Positions 12,101-22,503 of a stretch of 64,000 nt of DNA are shown here, one piece after another. Both the position numbers and the translations under genes were made by a program. The first letter of the stretch is position 1. The number at the start of each line of letters is the position of its first letter. The notes below the pieces were generated by a model. It worked only from the letters and a program-made list of their open reading frames with translations. It did no database searches and was not told the origin of the DNA. Source of the DNA: Rhodosporidiobolus odoratus. Taxonomy: Eukaryota > Basidiomycota > Microbotryomycetes > Sporidiobolales > Sporidiobolaceae. Location: positions 1,426,001 through 1,490,000 of the forward strand of contig JAOANU010000005.1 in NCBI GenBank assembly GCA_034387635.1, given 5' to 3'.

Positions 12101-14198
12101 ATGCTCAGTTGAGGGATTACGGGCATCAGATCCTCGGCGGAAGGAAGGAACGCAGGCGGTTCTCACTTGTCAGTATGCGGAAGTTTATGGGCGATTATCT
12201 TGACGTTGGGGCGCGGGACAGTATTGAGGGGACTCGGTTGCGGAACGCCGCTGGTATTGCTTGTGAGTTTTTCCCCTAGAAATCCTGCACGTGGAGATGG
12301 CACTGAGCTCGACCCCACGTATAGCCAACGAGACCGTAGCGTTCAGCGCTCGTGCTGAGCTTCTCGTCTCCAAGCTCGGTCGATCTTCCAAGCCCAGTCC
12401 GCGTTTCCTCGTTCTTGTGCGTACCTAGAGTTCTCCATCCACGTCCGCAACGCACTAACCGGTCGCAACGCCTGTAGACCGATAAGGCTGTCTACATTCT
12501 CATCTCGCAAGCCGTTAACGGACAAGCCCAAACCTCAGTCGATCGCAAGATTGCCCTCGTCACGATCCGCGCCGTCGGTCTCTCCAACCTCCGAGATGAC
12601 TGGATGGCGCTCAACACCACCAGCCAGGAGGAGGGAGACCCGCTCATCTCGTGTGTCTTTAAGACCGAGTTCCTCGTTCACCTTCAGCAGCGAACAAACG
12701 GCGCTGTGCAGGTCAACATCGGGCCAAGGTGAGCTATAGACTGTAGCTCCCTCATTGTTCGCGTGCTCTATGCTGACCTTTCTTCCGGCCACGACAGCAT
12801 TAACTATTCTAAGAAGAAGGGCAAGCAGGCGGCCATCACCTTCAAGAAGGACGAGACTATTCCCCGAGGCGACGTGTACAAATCTTCGGCAGTCAGCGTA
12901 CCGTCTGGCGAATCACCAACGAGCGTGTCCGATCCCCCGGCCGCTCGCAAGCCTAAACCGAAGAAGGTCCCCAAGCAATCAACTAGCGTGGGTATTTCAC
13001 CCGTCTTACTTGGGCATGCTCAGCTGAATACCTCTTTCTTCACAGCGATCAACTCCCGCATCTCGGCCGCGAGCGCAGCAGCTTCCTGGCTCGGGCGGTT
13101 TCGGCGCCGTTCCCGCCGCTCCTGCTGGTATTCCCCGAGCACCGGCAGCTCCTTCCGCTACGAAGACTGTCTCCGCCGGCAGAACTGCTCCGCCACCTCC
13201 GGTCCGTGCTGCTGCCCCGCCACCACCGTCAGAGCCTGAAGTGGAGAAGTACAAGGCGTGAGCTGCCATTCTGCTTTTTTTCCGGCGTCGCCGCAAACGC
13301 TAACTCACAGCCCCTCCTCACCGTTTGCAGACTGTTCACCTTCGAGACCGACCAGCCTGGCGAACTTTCGCTTACCAAGGACGAGCTCCTCGAGGTGGTT
13401 ACTCAGGACGACGGCGGGTGGTGGCTTGTGAAGAGGGGATCGCAAGAGGGATGGGCGCCGTCGAATTACCTACAGCTCGTTCCGCAGAAGCCCAAACCTG
13501 CGCCGGCACCTCCCCCTCCTGCGCGCCGTGCTCCTCCCGCCGCACCCTCCGCCCCGTCAGCACCTGCCGCCCATAAAGCCCTTTCCATTCCTGCAGCACC
13601 GAAAGCCCCGTCTGCCCCTGCGGCTCCGAAGGCTCCTACCATCGGTCTCGGAGCACGCTCGGGTGAAGGCAGCGCCGCTCCCGTCTCAGTCATGCCTGGA
13701 ATGGGCAACAGCGGCGGTCTAGCTGCCATCCTCGCGGCGAAACGGGCGGCGGCCGATGAGTCGAACGGCAGTAGTGCTGCACCCTCCAGCAATGGCTCGA
13801 CACCCGCCAGCTCGCGACCAGCTTCCGCGCTCGGAAAGCCCGCTGCGCCAAAACCGCCCATCGCCGCCAAGCCCAAGCCCGCCATTCCCAGCAAGCCGTC
13901 CATCGGAGCCAAACCCTCTATTCCGAATGGCCGCCCCACTCCTCCACCCCCGCCGCCCGCACCAACCGCCGCCGGCCGCGCCCCGCCTCCTCCCGCTCCT
14001 CCTCGCCCCGGTGTTCCTGCTGCGGCGGGCCGTGCGCCTGCGCCTCCTCCCGCACCTCCTGCACCTTCTCGCCCTGGCGCAGCAGCAGGAGCGCCACCTG
14101 CCATGGGTGGACTCGTCAAACCTTCCGCCAATGATTTGGCCAGTGCACTGGCGAAAAGGGCGGGCAGGAAACCGCAGGATGAAGATGATGATTGGTAG
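9155..14198 (+). CDS. MYO1: type I myosin heavy chain with SH3 and acidic tail
   Basis: Sixteen exons: 9155-9157, 9220-9315, 9379-9482, 9547-9568, 9628-9999, 10068-10145, 10213-10636, 10714-10898, 10965-11078, 11139-11731, 11796-12262, 12325-12416, 12478-12728, 12798-12987, 13046-13257 and 13331-14198, giving 1356 residues. It is an actin-dependent motor of cortical patches that works in endocytosis and activates Arp2/3. In order: basic N terminus, motor domain with P-loop GESGAGKT (about 138-145), a serine at the TEDS site (about residue 368, RGSVYEVPL) that is phosphorylated by PAK-type kinases in fungal relatives, two IQ motifs ([17 protein letters not shown]), a TH1 lipid-binding tail, an SH3 domain ([15 protein letters not shown]...GWWLVK), a long Pro/Ala-rich TH2 region and a C-terminal acidic DEDDDW Arp2/3-binding motif. 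The first exon is only the ATG, followed by a GC-AG intron (9158-9219, donor GCAAGT); this is the only joining I found that restores the family N terminus. Confidence 0.93.
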
Positions 14199-14516
14199 AG
14201 TAGAGAATGGGTTAACATCGTATCGGGAAGTGGTGATTGTAACGGACGATATCAGACTTTGCTGTGCATGACTCCGTCATTTCATCGCGACCGTATTCGC
14301 TTCTTCCGCTGAGCGGCGTGCTTGTCGTCAGCCTTTCCCTGGAATCCACGCTCGCCGTAACCTGTGGGCTCCAGATCTCTGACGACTTGTGCGGAGGCTG
14401 AACAGCACATAGACACGTCGGCTGCAAGCGGGAAAAAAGGATCCTTGAAGATCAAGCAGGAGCACCTACGCGACAGAGTGTAGGGTCTGCAGCCACCCGC
14501 GGGCGGAGTTGTCGCG

Positions 14517-15437
14517 TCATGATCGAGGGATTCGTTGTGGCTGAGCAGGGTAGATCGTCCAAATTTCAGCGGTGGCGTGCAACTTCATTGCAACCGAGTC
14601 GCCGGCACGAACTTCGGTTCTAGCAGAGAGCTGAAGCTGCCTTTCGCCGTGGCTTGCACCCTTCACAATGTGACGCTGACCGGCATCGCGCAGGGTGTGC
14701 GCTAGGTGAAGCTGTGTGAAAAGAGCATCCAAGGCTTCAGAATCGGCGCAAGCTGAGAGACGGCGAAACGGGTCTACTGCACTAGCAGGGGGGGCACGAT
14801 CTATGAGCTTCAGAGACGGAATCCGAAAGGGAGCATAGCGTACGGCGAAACTTGCGGTGAGTCCGAGCTTGTGAATCTGAAAAAGAGGGCCCGCATGGTT
14901 CGTGCCATCGCCGCGAGCTGTACCCGTCGTCGTTACGGACAGTAGAAGGCAGACCTGTAGCATACATCGGCAGCATGGGACGCTTTCTTTATCGCTAGGC
15001 GGCGGCGCCAAGGTATACAGGTCGGCGAACGGGTCGATGACTCGAAGCGCCGCAAGACCCGGACAACGTCGGAAGCGCGTGCTGGGCGAGGCGAGGAAGA
15101 CATTCGTCGTCCGCTAGAGTAAGGCAGTCACTGCGCCGCTGGCGAGCTCGAGGGGCCGTTCGGAAGCAGCGCTGGCCCGCCCTCGCAAGGCAAACCAGGT
15201 TGAGAAGGTCGGCAACAACCGTACCAAAGCCTCTTTCGCCAGCTTGCCCCTGCCACCGCCACCGCCCAACAAGGGACGGTCTCGCGGACAGAAGACAGCC
15301 TCAGACGTACAGGAAACTCGCAACGCGCAAGGCCCCGACCCCTCGAGACTTTTCCCCAGCGCTCTGCCGTTGCAGGTCTCGTCCTGAGGGGACAGGGACA
15401 GAGCACGTTGGACGAGCTTCAGTACCGCCGACCGCAT
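14517..15437 (-). CDS. uncharacterised protein, 5' end uncertain
   Basis: Two minus-strand exons, 15437-15225 and 15113-14517, join in phase across an intron (15114-15224, GTACGG...CTCTAG) that removes an in-frame TAG; the product would be 269 residues. No family was recognised. The first part has a helical segment and a Gly run (LLGGGGGRGKLAKEAL); the second has folded-domain-like sequence such as LKLIDRAPPASAVDPF and KLHATAEIWTIYP. Protein-like sequence in the same orientation continues upstream (about 15560-15700, with VEVVEGWNSFLNRYVELS), so the true start may lie in a further 5' exon. Plus-strand frames here are also open, so strand assignment is only moderately supported. Confidence 0.4.
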
Positions 15438-15949
15438 CTGTCATTGAAAGGTGTGCGTGAAGCAGTGACCGTGCAGGAGCAAGTAGAGAGAAAAGCGTAG
15501 GTGCAGGGGGTTGATCTGCATAACCTGGTGGCTTTGCGGCTCGATTGCCTCCAGCTACAGCGCCGTGGAGCTTCGAGGGCGCGAAGATAGTAGGATCGAC
15601 TGGGCGTCTGCTGCACAGTCGGCGACTTCGTCTTGCTCAACTCGACATATCGATTCAAGAAGCTGTTCCAACCCTCGACAACCTCGACAGGCAGCGTGTC
15701 CGCGTCAGTCAGCTACTCAGAACGTCTTTGCACTCTGCGCGTTGAGCTGTTGCGGGTGGAAAAATACGAGTAACTTGAGCGAGGTTCCGGCACGCGGAGA
15801 GGAGCTGAAGCGGCGTAAGTTGGCTCGGGCGAGTGCAATAGACTAACATGGTGTTAGCAAGGGCATTCTCATGGCTTCATGCGGCGTACGAGAGATGCCA
15901 AAGGAGGAGAGAGCCAAACGCGACTTTTGAACCTCTCCATTGCGCTACA
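15438..15949. other. ambiguous region before the oxygenase gene
   Basis: Both strands carry protein-like open frames: minus strand around 15560-15700 and plus strand around 15630-15740 (RLAQLDISIQEAVPTLDNLD). I cannot decide which is real. The 3' part is the promoter of the oxygenase gene at 15950. Confidence 0.3.
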
Positions 15950-17732
15950 ATGACCTGCCCGCTGCCTATAGTAGATCTAGACGTATATCTGGGCGATCCA
16001 GAGTCTCCTCATGGACGCGCTCAAGCCGAACAGGTGCGTCTCCCCTTCCCCCACTTTCAACCAACCTTCCTCATCTCTTCCTCCACAGGCAGCTATCGCC
16101 CTAATAGAATACGGCGCGCTCATCGTCAAGGACACAAGAGTATCCGAGGACGCCAATCAGGCCTTTCTGGATCTGCTCGAGGACTACTTCGCTCAACCTC
16201 AGGCCGCCCTGGAGGAGGATCTCCGGCCGGAAGTCCACTATCAAGGTCCGCCACTCTCTCTCCGTCTTTCCCAAGCTCCACTCCATTAAAACTGGGCGTC
16301 TGCAGTCGGTATCACCCTCGAGAATACGGAAAAGGTCGGCTAGCTCCCCCTTCATTCACTTTGTCTCGTCGCTGAAAGGTCCCTTTCCATAGCCCAAATG
16401 CCACTCTTTCGGTCCCTGCAAGGCCGTGATCGCAGCACTTGACCCTTGCCAGCGACCGCTTGACCTTGAAGGCGGCAAAGCTGACCCCAAATGCCGGTAT
16501 GTCTCGTCTACCTTCATTAGCCTGGCATACCTGCTGACTCTGTACTTGCTTACAGCTTCTTCCACCGGATGGGACGCACCCCGCCTCAGACTGACTTTCC
16601 CTCCCTCCGCATGGAGAACGTCAGTCCTCGCGCTTTCGCTGACAGATGGGAAAGCGGGATGGCTGAATGGGGGACACAGATCAAGACTGCGGTCGAGGGT
16701 GTCAGTCAGATGGTAGCACAGGGGCTTGGCCTGCCGAAGGAGACGTTCACCGATGCCGGCGAGTATGGCTCACACCTGTTGGCGCCGACCTCGACCGACC
16801 TCGTCAAGTACGGCAAGGTAGGCGAAAGTACGTTGCTCTGCACTCTGCCTTGGCTTTCTACTGGACCCCATCGCTGATCTCACCTACTTCCTACCTGGCA
16901 TAGTCTTCGCCGGCTTTCATACAGGTCAGCCTCGATCTATGGCTCTCTACAGTCTCTGTTTCTACGTCTCGTGCACAACGCAGACCTCAACTTCCTAACC
17001 ATACATGGCCGTTCCCGTTTCCCGGGTCTGCACGTCTGGGCTCGAAATTCCGGGAAGCGGATCACCGTCAAGCTTCCTCTAGGTCACCTGCTTGTGCAAG
17101 CGGGGAAGCAACTTGAGTAAGTTTGCTCCCTGTCCCGACGCATACCGTTTCTACCTACACTGCTCGAGTACGCTAATGAATCTGCGTCGCCCCTCGCTTC
17201 CTCCTTCTCGCAGGCACTTCACTGGTGGTCTGATTCTCGCCGGTATGCTCGCCTCTCTCATCGGAGACGCCGTCACTTTGCTTCTTCATTAGCGCTTAGT
17301 AGCTAAATTCACTGGTACTACTCTCTCTAGGCTATCACGAGGTCGTATGTACCGACGCAACGGTCGCTGCTCTCTCTGCTCGACTTGCCGATCCAGCTAC
17401 ATCTTCCCGACCTCAGTACCGCATTTCGTCCACCTTTTTCTACCATCTCTCAAGCGACTACACCCTCTCACCAACGACCTTTCACGAGGCGACGGAACAG
17501 AATGACATTGTCAAGCGGGAGGTGGCTCGGTTGGAAACGCATGGGGAGGGGTGGGACGTGAGCAAGTATGAGGAGGGAATGAAAGTTGGGACGCTGGTGC
17601 AGGTACGTTCGCCCATACCTACGCCGTACACGTTTTCGGGTTGCTTTGCTGAACACTTTGCCTGTCACTCTCTCTGTCGATGTGCAGGAAGAGCTCAAGC
17701 ACATCGCCCTTTTCGCCAAAGACTCCTCCTGA
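15950..17732 (+). CDS. 2-oxoglutarate/Fe(II) oxygenase, isopenicillin N synthase-like
   Basis: Ten exons: 15950-16033, 16089-16245, 16306-16334, 16393-16496, 16556-16827, 16904-16924, 16984-17116, 17214-17242, 17331-17602 and 17688-17732, giving 381 residues. The fold is that of the isopenicillin N synthase-like superfamily, which uses Fe(II) and usually 2-oxoglutarate to oxidise small molecules. The iron triad is visible: His221 and Asp223 in FAGFHTDLNFLTIHG and His279 in AGYHEVV. Arg307-x-Ser309 (YRISSTFF) fits the 2-oxoglutarate carboxylate site. An N-terminal region (about 29-75, ALIEYGALIVKDTRV) matches the usual non-heme dioxygenase N-terminal domain. The HTD motif is split by an intron between Thr and Asp. 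No signal peptide, so probably cytosolic. The substrate cannot be inferred; neighbours do not form a biosynthetic cluster. Confidence 0.85.
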
Positions 17733-18168
17733 GTCCGCGCCATCAATTCTGCCGCCAGACTGTCTGTTGTCTCTCCTTCGCTCGTGCTATGCCTCCGTCT
17801 TTCGCCACCTCGTACAGAGCGTTGAGCGTGTCCGGCCGTACCGGTCAAGCGAGAGACGAGAAAAGAAAACAGGCGCGACAAGAAAAGACAAGAACACCTA
17901 TCACCCTCACTCTTTCGAGACTCTCATCGAACTGCATTCTCACAACAATACAGCGGGGCATGCTCTGGCCTCGCGAAAAAGTAAGACCCACAGCACAACG
18001 CGCGACGACATTCGGAGCCCAACATCATCCGTCGTTTCATCGTGCTCAGTGACTGCTGCCGCTGAGCACCTCCGAAGAGCTCCTACAGCGCTGGCCGCCC
18101 CAGCCTCCTACCTGCCCGAGCGGTGTATTGCTTCCATACCCTCCGCCCACTCTTCCGGGTCTGGCGAT
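17733..18168. other. intergenic region, nothing recognised
   Basis: Between the oxygenase stop and the start of the glycosyltransferase. An open frame extends upstream of 18169 on the plus strand but has no in-frame ATG before it, so it is treated as 5' untranslated sequence. Confidence 0.5.
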
Positions 18169-20337
18169 ATGCATGTGCCGGCAACACCAAGCCGCTCACG
18201 ATACACTGCGCCAGCTTCACCATGGCCGGAGAACGAGGGCTTTGAGCCGATGGAACGGGTTGACAAGCGGGAGATGGGACGGCGGAGGTCGCCAAGCGTT
18301 GCGAGTTGGTGGAGCGGGAGAAGGAAGGCGCTCCTCCTGTCTGTCCTGGGTGCTACGTTGGTACTGTGGACAATGCTCGCGGACCGGACGACAAATGCTC
18401 GAGGTGAGCCACCCGTCTCGCTTGCCTTCCGGCCAAACACTTTTCTTGACCGAGGTCCGTTCATTTGTGGTTCCGGCAGGACGGATACGAGAACAGCTGC
18501 ATAGCGCTGTACATACCTTGCATGACATGACGAGCGAGCCTGTACAGCGCTTTGACTCCTCTCTTGTGCGTACCTTGCTCGACATCTGCTTTGCCTTCCC
18601 ATGTTCAAACAGCTTTGCGTCCGTCCAGGTTCTCAGATTTCCAGCACCCCAGGAAAATCTTGAGAGTCAGATCAAGCCGGGAGTTCGTTATGGGAGTACC
18701 CTAAGCTACGGTGGACACGGTGCGCTACTAGCTGTTTCCTTGCCTGCTCCGCTGCCGCCTCGGAACATGCTACGATGCTGTCGCGTTCAGATGAACCTCA
18801 TTGCACATGCGATGCTGACGCAGTGGCTCTTGTCCTTGGACAGCGAATCAGTTCATGGCAATTCAGAATTTGCTCTACCTGGGCAAGCTGCTACACCGGG
18901 TCGTCATCATGTACGTGCCGCAACTCCTCCTTGACATTGCCTTAGCTCACACAGCGCTTCTCAGCCCTACTCTCACCCCACTTCACTTCGAAGAAACACC
19001 ACGCGATTTCAGCCAATTCTACGATCTCGACCGTTTCTACCATGAAACGCAAATCGCCGCCGTCGAACTCTCTCAGCTCAAATGGTGGAACTTCACATAC
19101 CCTCCACCGCTGGAAACAATGAGCTGCTGGTCCGTACTCGAGCAAACAGCGGATGGGCGGAATGTGAATGATGGATCGATGGCCGTTCAGTACGCACCTC
19201 CTTCCAGTCCTTGGCTCGCGCTATTTTGCGCTACCCCTGACAATCTCCGAGTCCGACAGTCATATCGACGTCAAGTACTTCCCCTTGCCAAAGATGGGAC
19301 GCGGGTCGGAGGGCTTCAATATTTGGTTCGAGGCGATCAAGGATGTACGGCTTTTCTTCGGCCGGCGCTTCCTCCTATCACGGCGCCAGAAGCAGGCTAA
19401 TGCTCTTCACGCCCATAGTTTGACTTTGACTGGGAAAGCCGACGGAAGTGGCTCAACCGAGTTCGAATAGAGCTACTTCCGCAACAACAACAACCCAAAG
19501 GTGCCAAGTCTGCCGTAGTCCCGGTCAATCGGCACGCCAACCTGAAGCCTGGCTTCGACCCCGGACGCTCAGATCCACCACGAGACGACGTCTTCTGCCT
19601 GGACAATGCGTTATTCCTCGGTTCACGCCTCTTCCCTCCCGCCTACCCGCCCAAGGTTCCCCTCGAGCCCCTGCGATCATACGAAGGGCACGGCTGGCTC
19701 GATGCTGGACAGCATCTCCGCTTTACAAACGAACTCGAACAGCTTGCCGATATCTACCTTCTCGATCTTTTCGAAACCACCTCGCTGAGGAACATTCCGC
19801 CTTTCATCACCGTTCACATCCGTCGAGGCGACTTCAAGAGTGCACGTGGTCTCACCTCACTCGACAAGTATACGGATGCTGTTGCGAGGGTGCGGAAGAT
19901 GCTGAACTGGCGGATGGATAACCCGAACGGCTGGACCGGAGCGGGTAAGGGAAGGGAGAAGTATATTGCTGGGCTCAGAGCGGAGCAATACGCTATTGTG
20001 CGTCCTCTTTCCCTGACTTACGACTCGCAATGCGCTCATGCCTGCCGCCTTATTCAGGTCGCGACAACGGACGAAAAACCGAACAGTCCGTTCGTGAAGC
20101 AGCTCAAGGAGGAACTCGGCTGGAAGGTGCTCGACCATGAAGCTATGGAGACAGCGAAGGAGTTTGATAAATGGTACCCTGCCATGATTGATGCAGCAGT
20201 GTTGGCGCGAGGAGCGGGATTTGTGGGCAAGGTTCTTTTCCCTGTCACATATTTCGCCTCTTCTGGCTAATTGGCCGCTCACTGCAGGTACCGAGTGGTC
20301 GACGTTCTCTTACCTTGCTGGCCTACGTGTAAAGTAG
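18169..20337 (+). CDS. type II membrane O-fucosyltransferase-like protein
   Basis: Nine exons: 18169-18403, 18480-18565, 18629-18719, 18844-18910, 18965-19189, 19260-19344, 19419-19997, 20058-20226 and 20288-20337, giving 528 residues. A short cytoplasmic N terminus is followed by one transmembrane segment (about 53-70, LLLSVLGATLVLWTML) and a lumenal domain, the layout of a Golgi or ER glycosyltransferase. Family-like landmarks of GDP-fucose protein O-fucosyltransferases are NQFMAIQNLLYLGKLLHR near the start of the domain, the nucleotide-binding ITVHIRRGDF, and GFVGTEWSTFS near the end. The acceptor substrate is unknown. The last intron (20227-20287) appears to have a GC donor; using it restores the conserved VGTEWSTFS, whereas the nearest GT donor gives a poorer join. 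Exon 4 onward is better supported than the linker exons 2-3. Confidence 0.8.
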
Positions 20338-20366
20338 TATGCCGCCACGACCTGCCCTTACTGACG

Positions 20367-20386
20367 ATGCATGACTAGTCATGCAT
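20367..20386. repeat. perfect 20-bp palindrome
   Basis: The sequence ATGCATGACTAGTCATGCAT equals its own reverse complement over all 20 bases. It lies 30 bp past the stop codon of the fucosyltransferase-like gene and just before a pyrimidine tract (about 20397-20418). It could be a dimeric protein-binding site or a 3' processing element; no function is known to me. Confidence 0.85.
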
Positions 20387-20630
20387 GACCGATCTTGCCC
20401 TTTTTTTCTTTTTTTTTTGCAGTTGGAACGGTGGCGTCGAAGAGTGGACTCCATCTCTTGCATAGAATTGTACATTGTCATGTAGGTAGTACTCTCCGGA
20501 TGCTCCCTGCAAACACAGCTGACCTCATCCGACGCAATCGCAGATCAAGGCTTGTTCTCCTAGTCACGATGTTGTCGGTACTGGAATGATGCAGTGCACC
20601 ACGGTCTCTTCGCATCCTGCAGCTATTCAG

Positions 20631-20674
20631 CCGCCCTTCAGCCGCCCTCCAGCCGCCCTCCAGCCGCCCTCCAG
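20631..20674. repeat. 11-bp tandem repeat, four units
   Basis: Four head-to-tail copies of an 11-bp unit (CCGCCCTCCAG; the first copy has T in place of one C) form a small minisatellite. It sits immediately before the diverged repeat unit at 20684. Confidence 0.9.
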
Positions 20675-20683
20675 CCAAAACTC

Positions 20684-20980
20684 GATGAAGCTGATAAAGA
20701 TGGATCGTCGAGAGAGGCAAAAGGGGAAGAGCCTTGTTCGTCAGCTGTTGGAAATGGCTTGGAGAACACCCGTCGTTAGCAGTTGCCGTTCTCCTGGCAT
20801 CGTCTAGCCGTCGGTGCCGCCGTTCGTTTCTCCCCGATTGTCACGAGGAACTCCTGTCGGAGTTGTATCGTCGAGCGGACCGCCTTCTGTAACCTTGGTC
20901 AGCGGTTTGCGGTCGCATGGCTCTGAGCTAACCTCGCCATGGCTCGGCAGGAGATCATGCTTACTCCGAGATCTTCGGAG
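20684..20980. repeat. diverged copy of a ~300-bp dispersed repeat (unit A)
   Basis: Aligns by eye along its whole length with 21188-21501, sharing blocks such as GATGAAGCTGAT, GTGCCGCCGTTCGTTTCT, GTCGAGCGG and GCATGGCTCTGAGCT, with many substitutions and indels. It lies outside the nearly identical inverted duplication, so it is an older member of the family. It ends at two short direct repeats of CGGAG(A/G)A...TCTCCAGGG type (about 20975-21035). Confidence 0.75.
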
Positions 20981-21187
20981 AACTCTCCAGGGCCATTCCG
21001 AGATTTTCGGAGGAATCTCCAGGGTTTCGAAGGGGGCAAGTCCGAGCATGACGCGGACGGCTCTAAAAAGCAAAGACTGACGCACGTTATTTTCTTCCAA
21101 GAAGGGTCCGCCCGTGAGCACTTCCTGCAGAGCACCGCTAGTCCTGTCGCATCTCCTGCCCATCCATCGCTGTGTTCCCGCTGCGGC

Positions 21188-21501
21188 GATGAAGCTGATC
21201 AGGCTGGTGCATCGAGGGAGACGAGAGACGGACAACTTGTCCGGTTGTCCGCGGCTCGTCGCTCAGCAGGAAAGGACGCCGAGCGCCGTTGTCAGCAGGT
21301 GCTGTTCTCCTTGCATCATCCCGAGCGGTCTGTGCCGCCGTTCGTTTCTCGCCGATGTTGCCGAGAGCAACCTCTTCCGTCGGAGTTGCATCGTCGAGCG
21401 GCCCTTTTTCCGAAGCCTTGGTCAGCAGCTTGCAGCCGCATGGCTCTGAGCTTTCCTTACCACGGGTCGACAAGTGATCAGGCTTACTCCAAGATCTTCG
21501 G
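21188..21501. repeat. ~300-bp dispersed repeat (unit B)
   Basis: Diverged direct copy of unit A at 20684-20980, about 500 bp apart. It lies within the inverted duplication and recurs in the other copy at about 36158-36471 in opposite orientation. Confidence 0.75.
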
Positions 21502-21925
21502 ACAAGTCAGCAGGGCTTCGCTAGCGTGCGGGAAGGCGATGAGACACTTTTCGGAAGGTGGCAAATCAGGCTGAAATCAAGCTTGGGAGAGGACGTCGGG
21601 AGGAGGTAAGGGTGTCGCTGGCAACGCCCTCAGCACGTTGGGATGACAGCCGCGTACGCCAGCAGCCTGAGCAGAACCCATCGACGGACGAGCTGTGGCA
21701 AAAAGCGGTGCCGGCAAGGCAGAAAGGAGGACAGAGGGAGGTGGATCGGGAGGCGGTCGCGGTGAAGAGGATGAGAGGGGAGGACAGGCGTTGCGGGTTG
21801 TCAACGGACGTGGGAGGTCTACAGACGATGAAGCCAGAGCAGGAATGTCGGGAGTGATGGCATCGGTTGTAAGCACGAACCGTAAGAAAGGGGAAAAAGA
21901 AATCATCATGACCTTCCCAATCGCT

Positions 21926-21984
21926 CGTTCCGAACGAGATGCGGGATTTTGAAAGTCCCGTTCTCATCTCGACCTTTCGGAACG
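21926..21984. promoter_or_regulatory. long imperfect hairpin upstream of the duplicated gene
   Basis: Three nested arm pairs face each other: CGTTCCGAA with TTCGGAACG, CGAGATG with CATCTCG, and CGGGA with TCCCG, around a 9-nt loop, with 4-nt bulges on the right side. It lies about 130 bp upstream of the ATG at 22117 and is preserved in the second copy (35677-35735). It may be a binding site for a dimeric factor or a cruciform; this is inference. Confidence 0.7.
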
Positions 21985-22116
21985 GCTCGTTGGTTCCGTC
22001 TTGCACTCTTAGTTGCTCGCTCTGCTCTCTGCTTCCTTCTCTACACTCTCACCATCAAAGCAACCTCCCACCTGCCTGGCCTCGTCTCCACTCTTGATCC
22101 ACTCGCAAGCCGCCGC

Positions 22117-22503
22117 ATGCTCACTCGATCCATCTCACCTCTCCCGTCGCTCTCACGACACTTTGCCAACTCGCACGCTCGCGCCGCCCCTTTCCATTTG
22201 ATGCACGACCAGTCCGGTCTCGCTCCGCCTACGTCTCTTTACGCCAACATGAACATCCCCGTCTTTGACCGCCTCGAATCCTCCGAACTGTCGTCGTTGG
22301 CTCAGCGCGAGTACGACTCGATGATCACCTCGGACAGCGACGCGGGACTGGTGCTCGCTACTAGGGAGGCGGACAAGGCGTTCCAGTCCAAGGCGGCGAC
22401 GGGCAAGACGAACGAAATGGCGGTGAATGCGTGAGTCCTTTTTGGGAGATCGCTTTACGAACGAGCCCTCGCTGACCCTTTCCGCTGCCTCTCCAGCACA
22501 TGA
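22117..22503 (+). CDS. small two-exon protein of the inverted duplication, copy 1
   Basis: Exons 22117-22430 and 22497-22503, giving 106 residues; the intron has GTGAGT, a CTGAC branch-like site and CTCCAG. The second exon encodes only the last residues and the stop. The N terminus is Arg/Ser-rich without acids for about 25 residues and could be a mitochondrial presequence. The rest is polar and probably helical, ending NEMAVNA plus one residue. No family was recognised. The other copy (35158-35544) keeps the frame and splice sites, with a Leu/Pro difference in the TS(L/P)YANM segment. The open frame continues upstream of the ATG without a start codon. Confidence 0.5.

Noticed and set aside
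13466..14218. 250-codon open frame on the minus strand, Gly/Ala-rich
   Set aside because: It is the mirror of the Pro/Ala-rich tail of myosin I; GC-rich codons leave the antisense frame open. No family similarity.
15545..15745. Plus-strand coiled-coil-like frame (RLAQLDISIQEAVPTLDNLD)
   Set aside because: Attractive as part of a small helical protein, but no start or splice pattern links it to neighbours and the minus strand is equally open; left unassigned.
21577..21909. 110-codon minus-strand frame present in both arms
   Set aside because: Conserved only because the arms are nearly identical; it is Pro/Ser-rich, starts at the hairpin side and has no family match.
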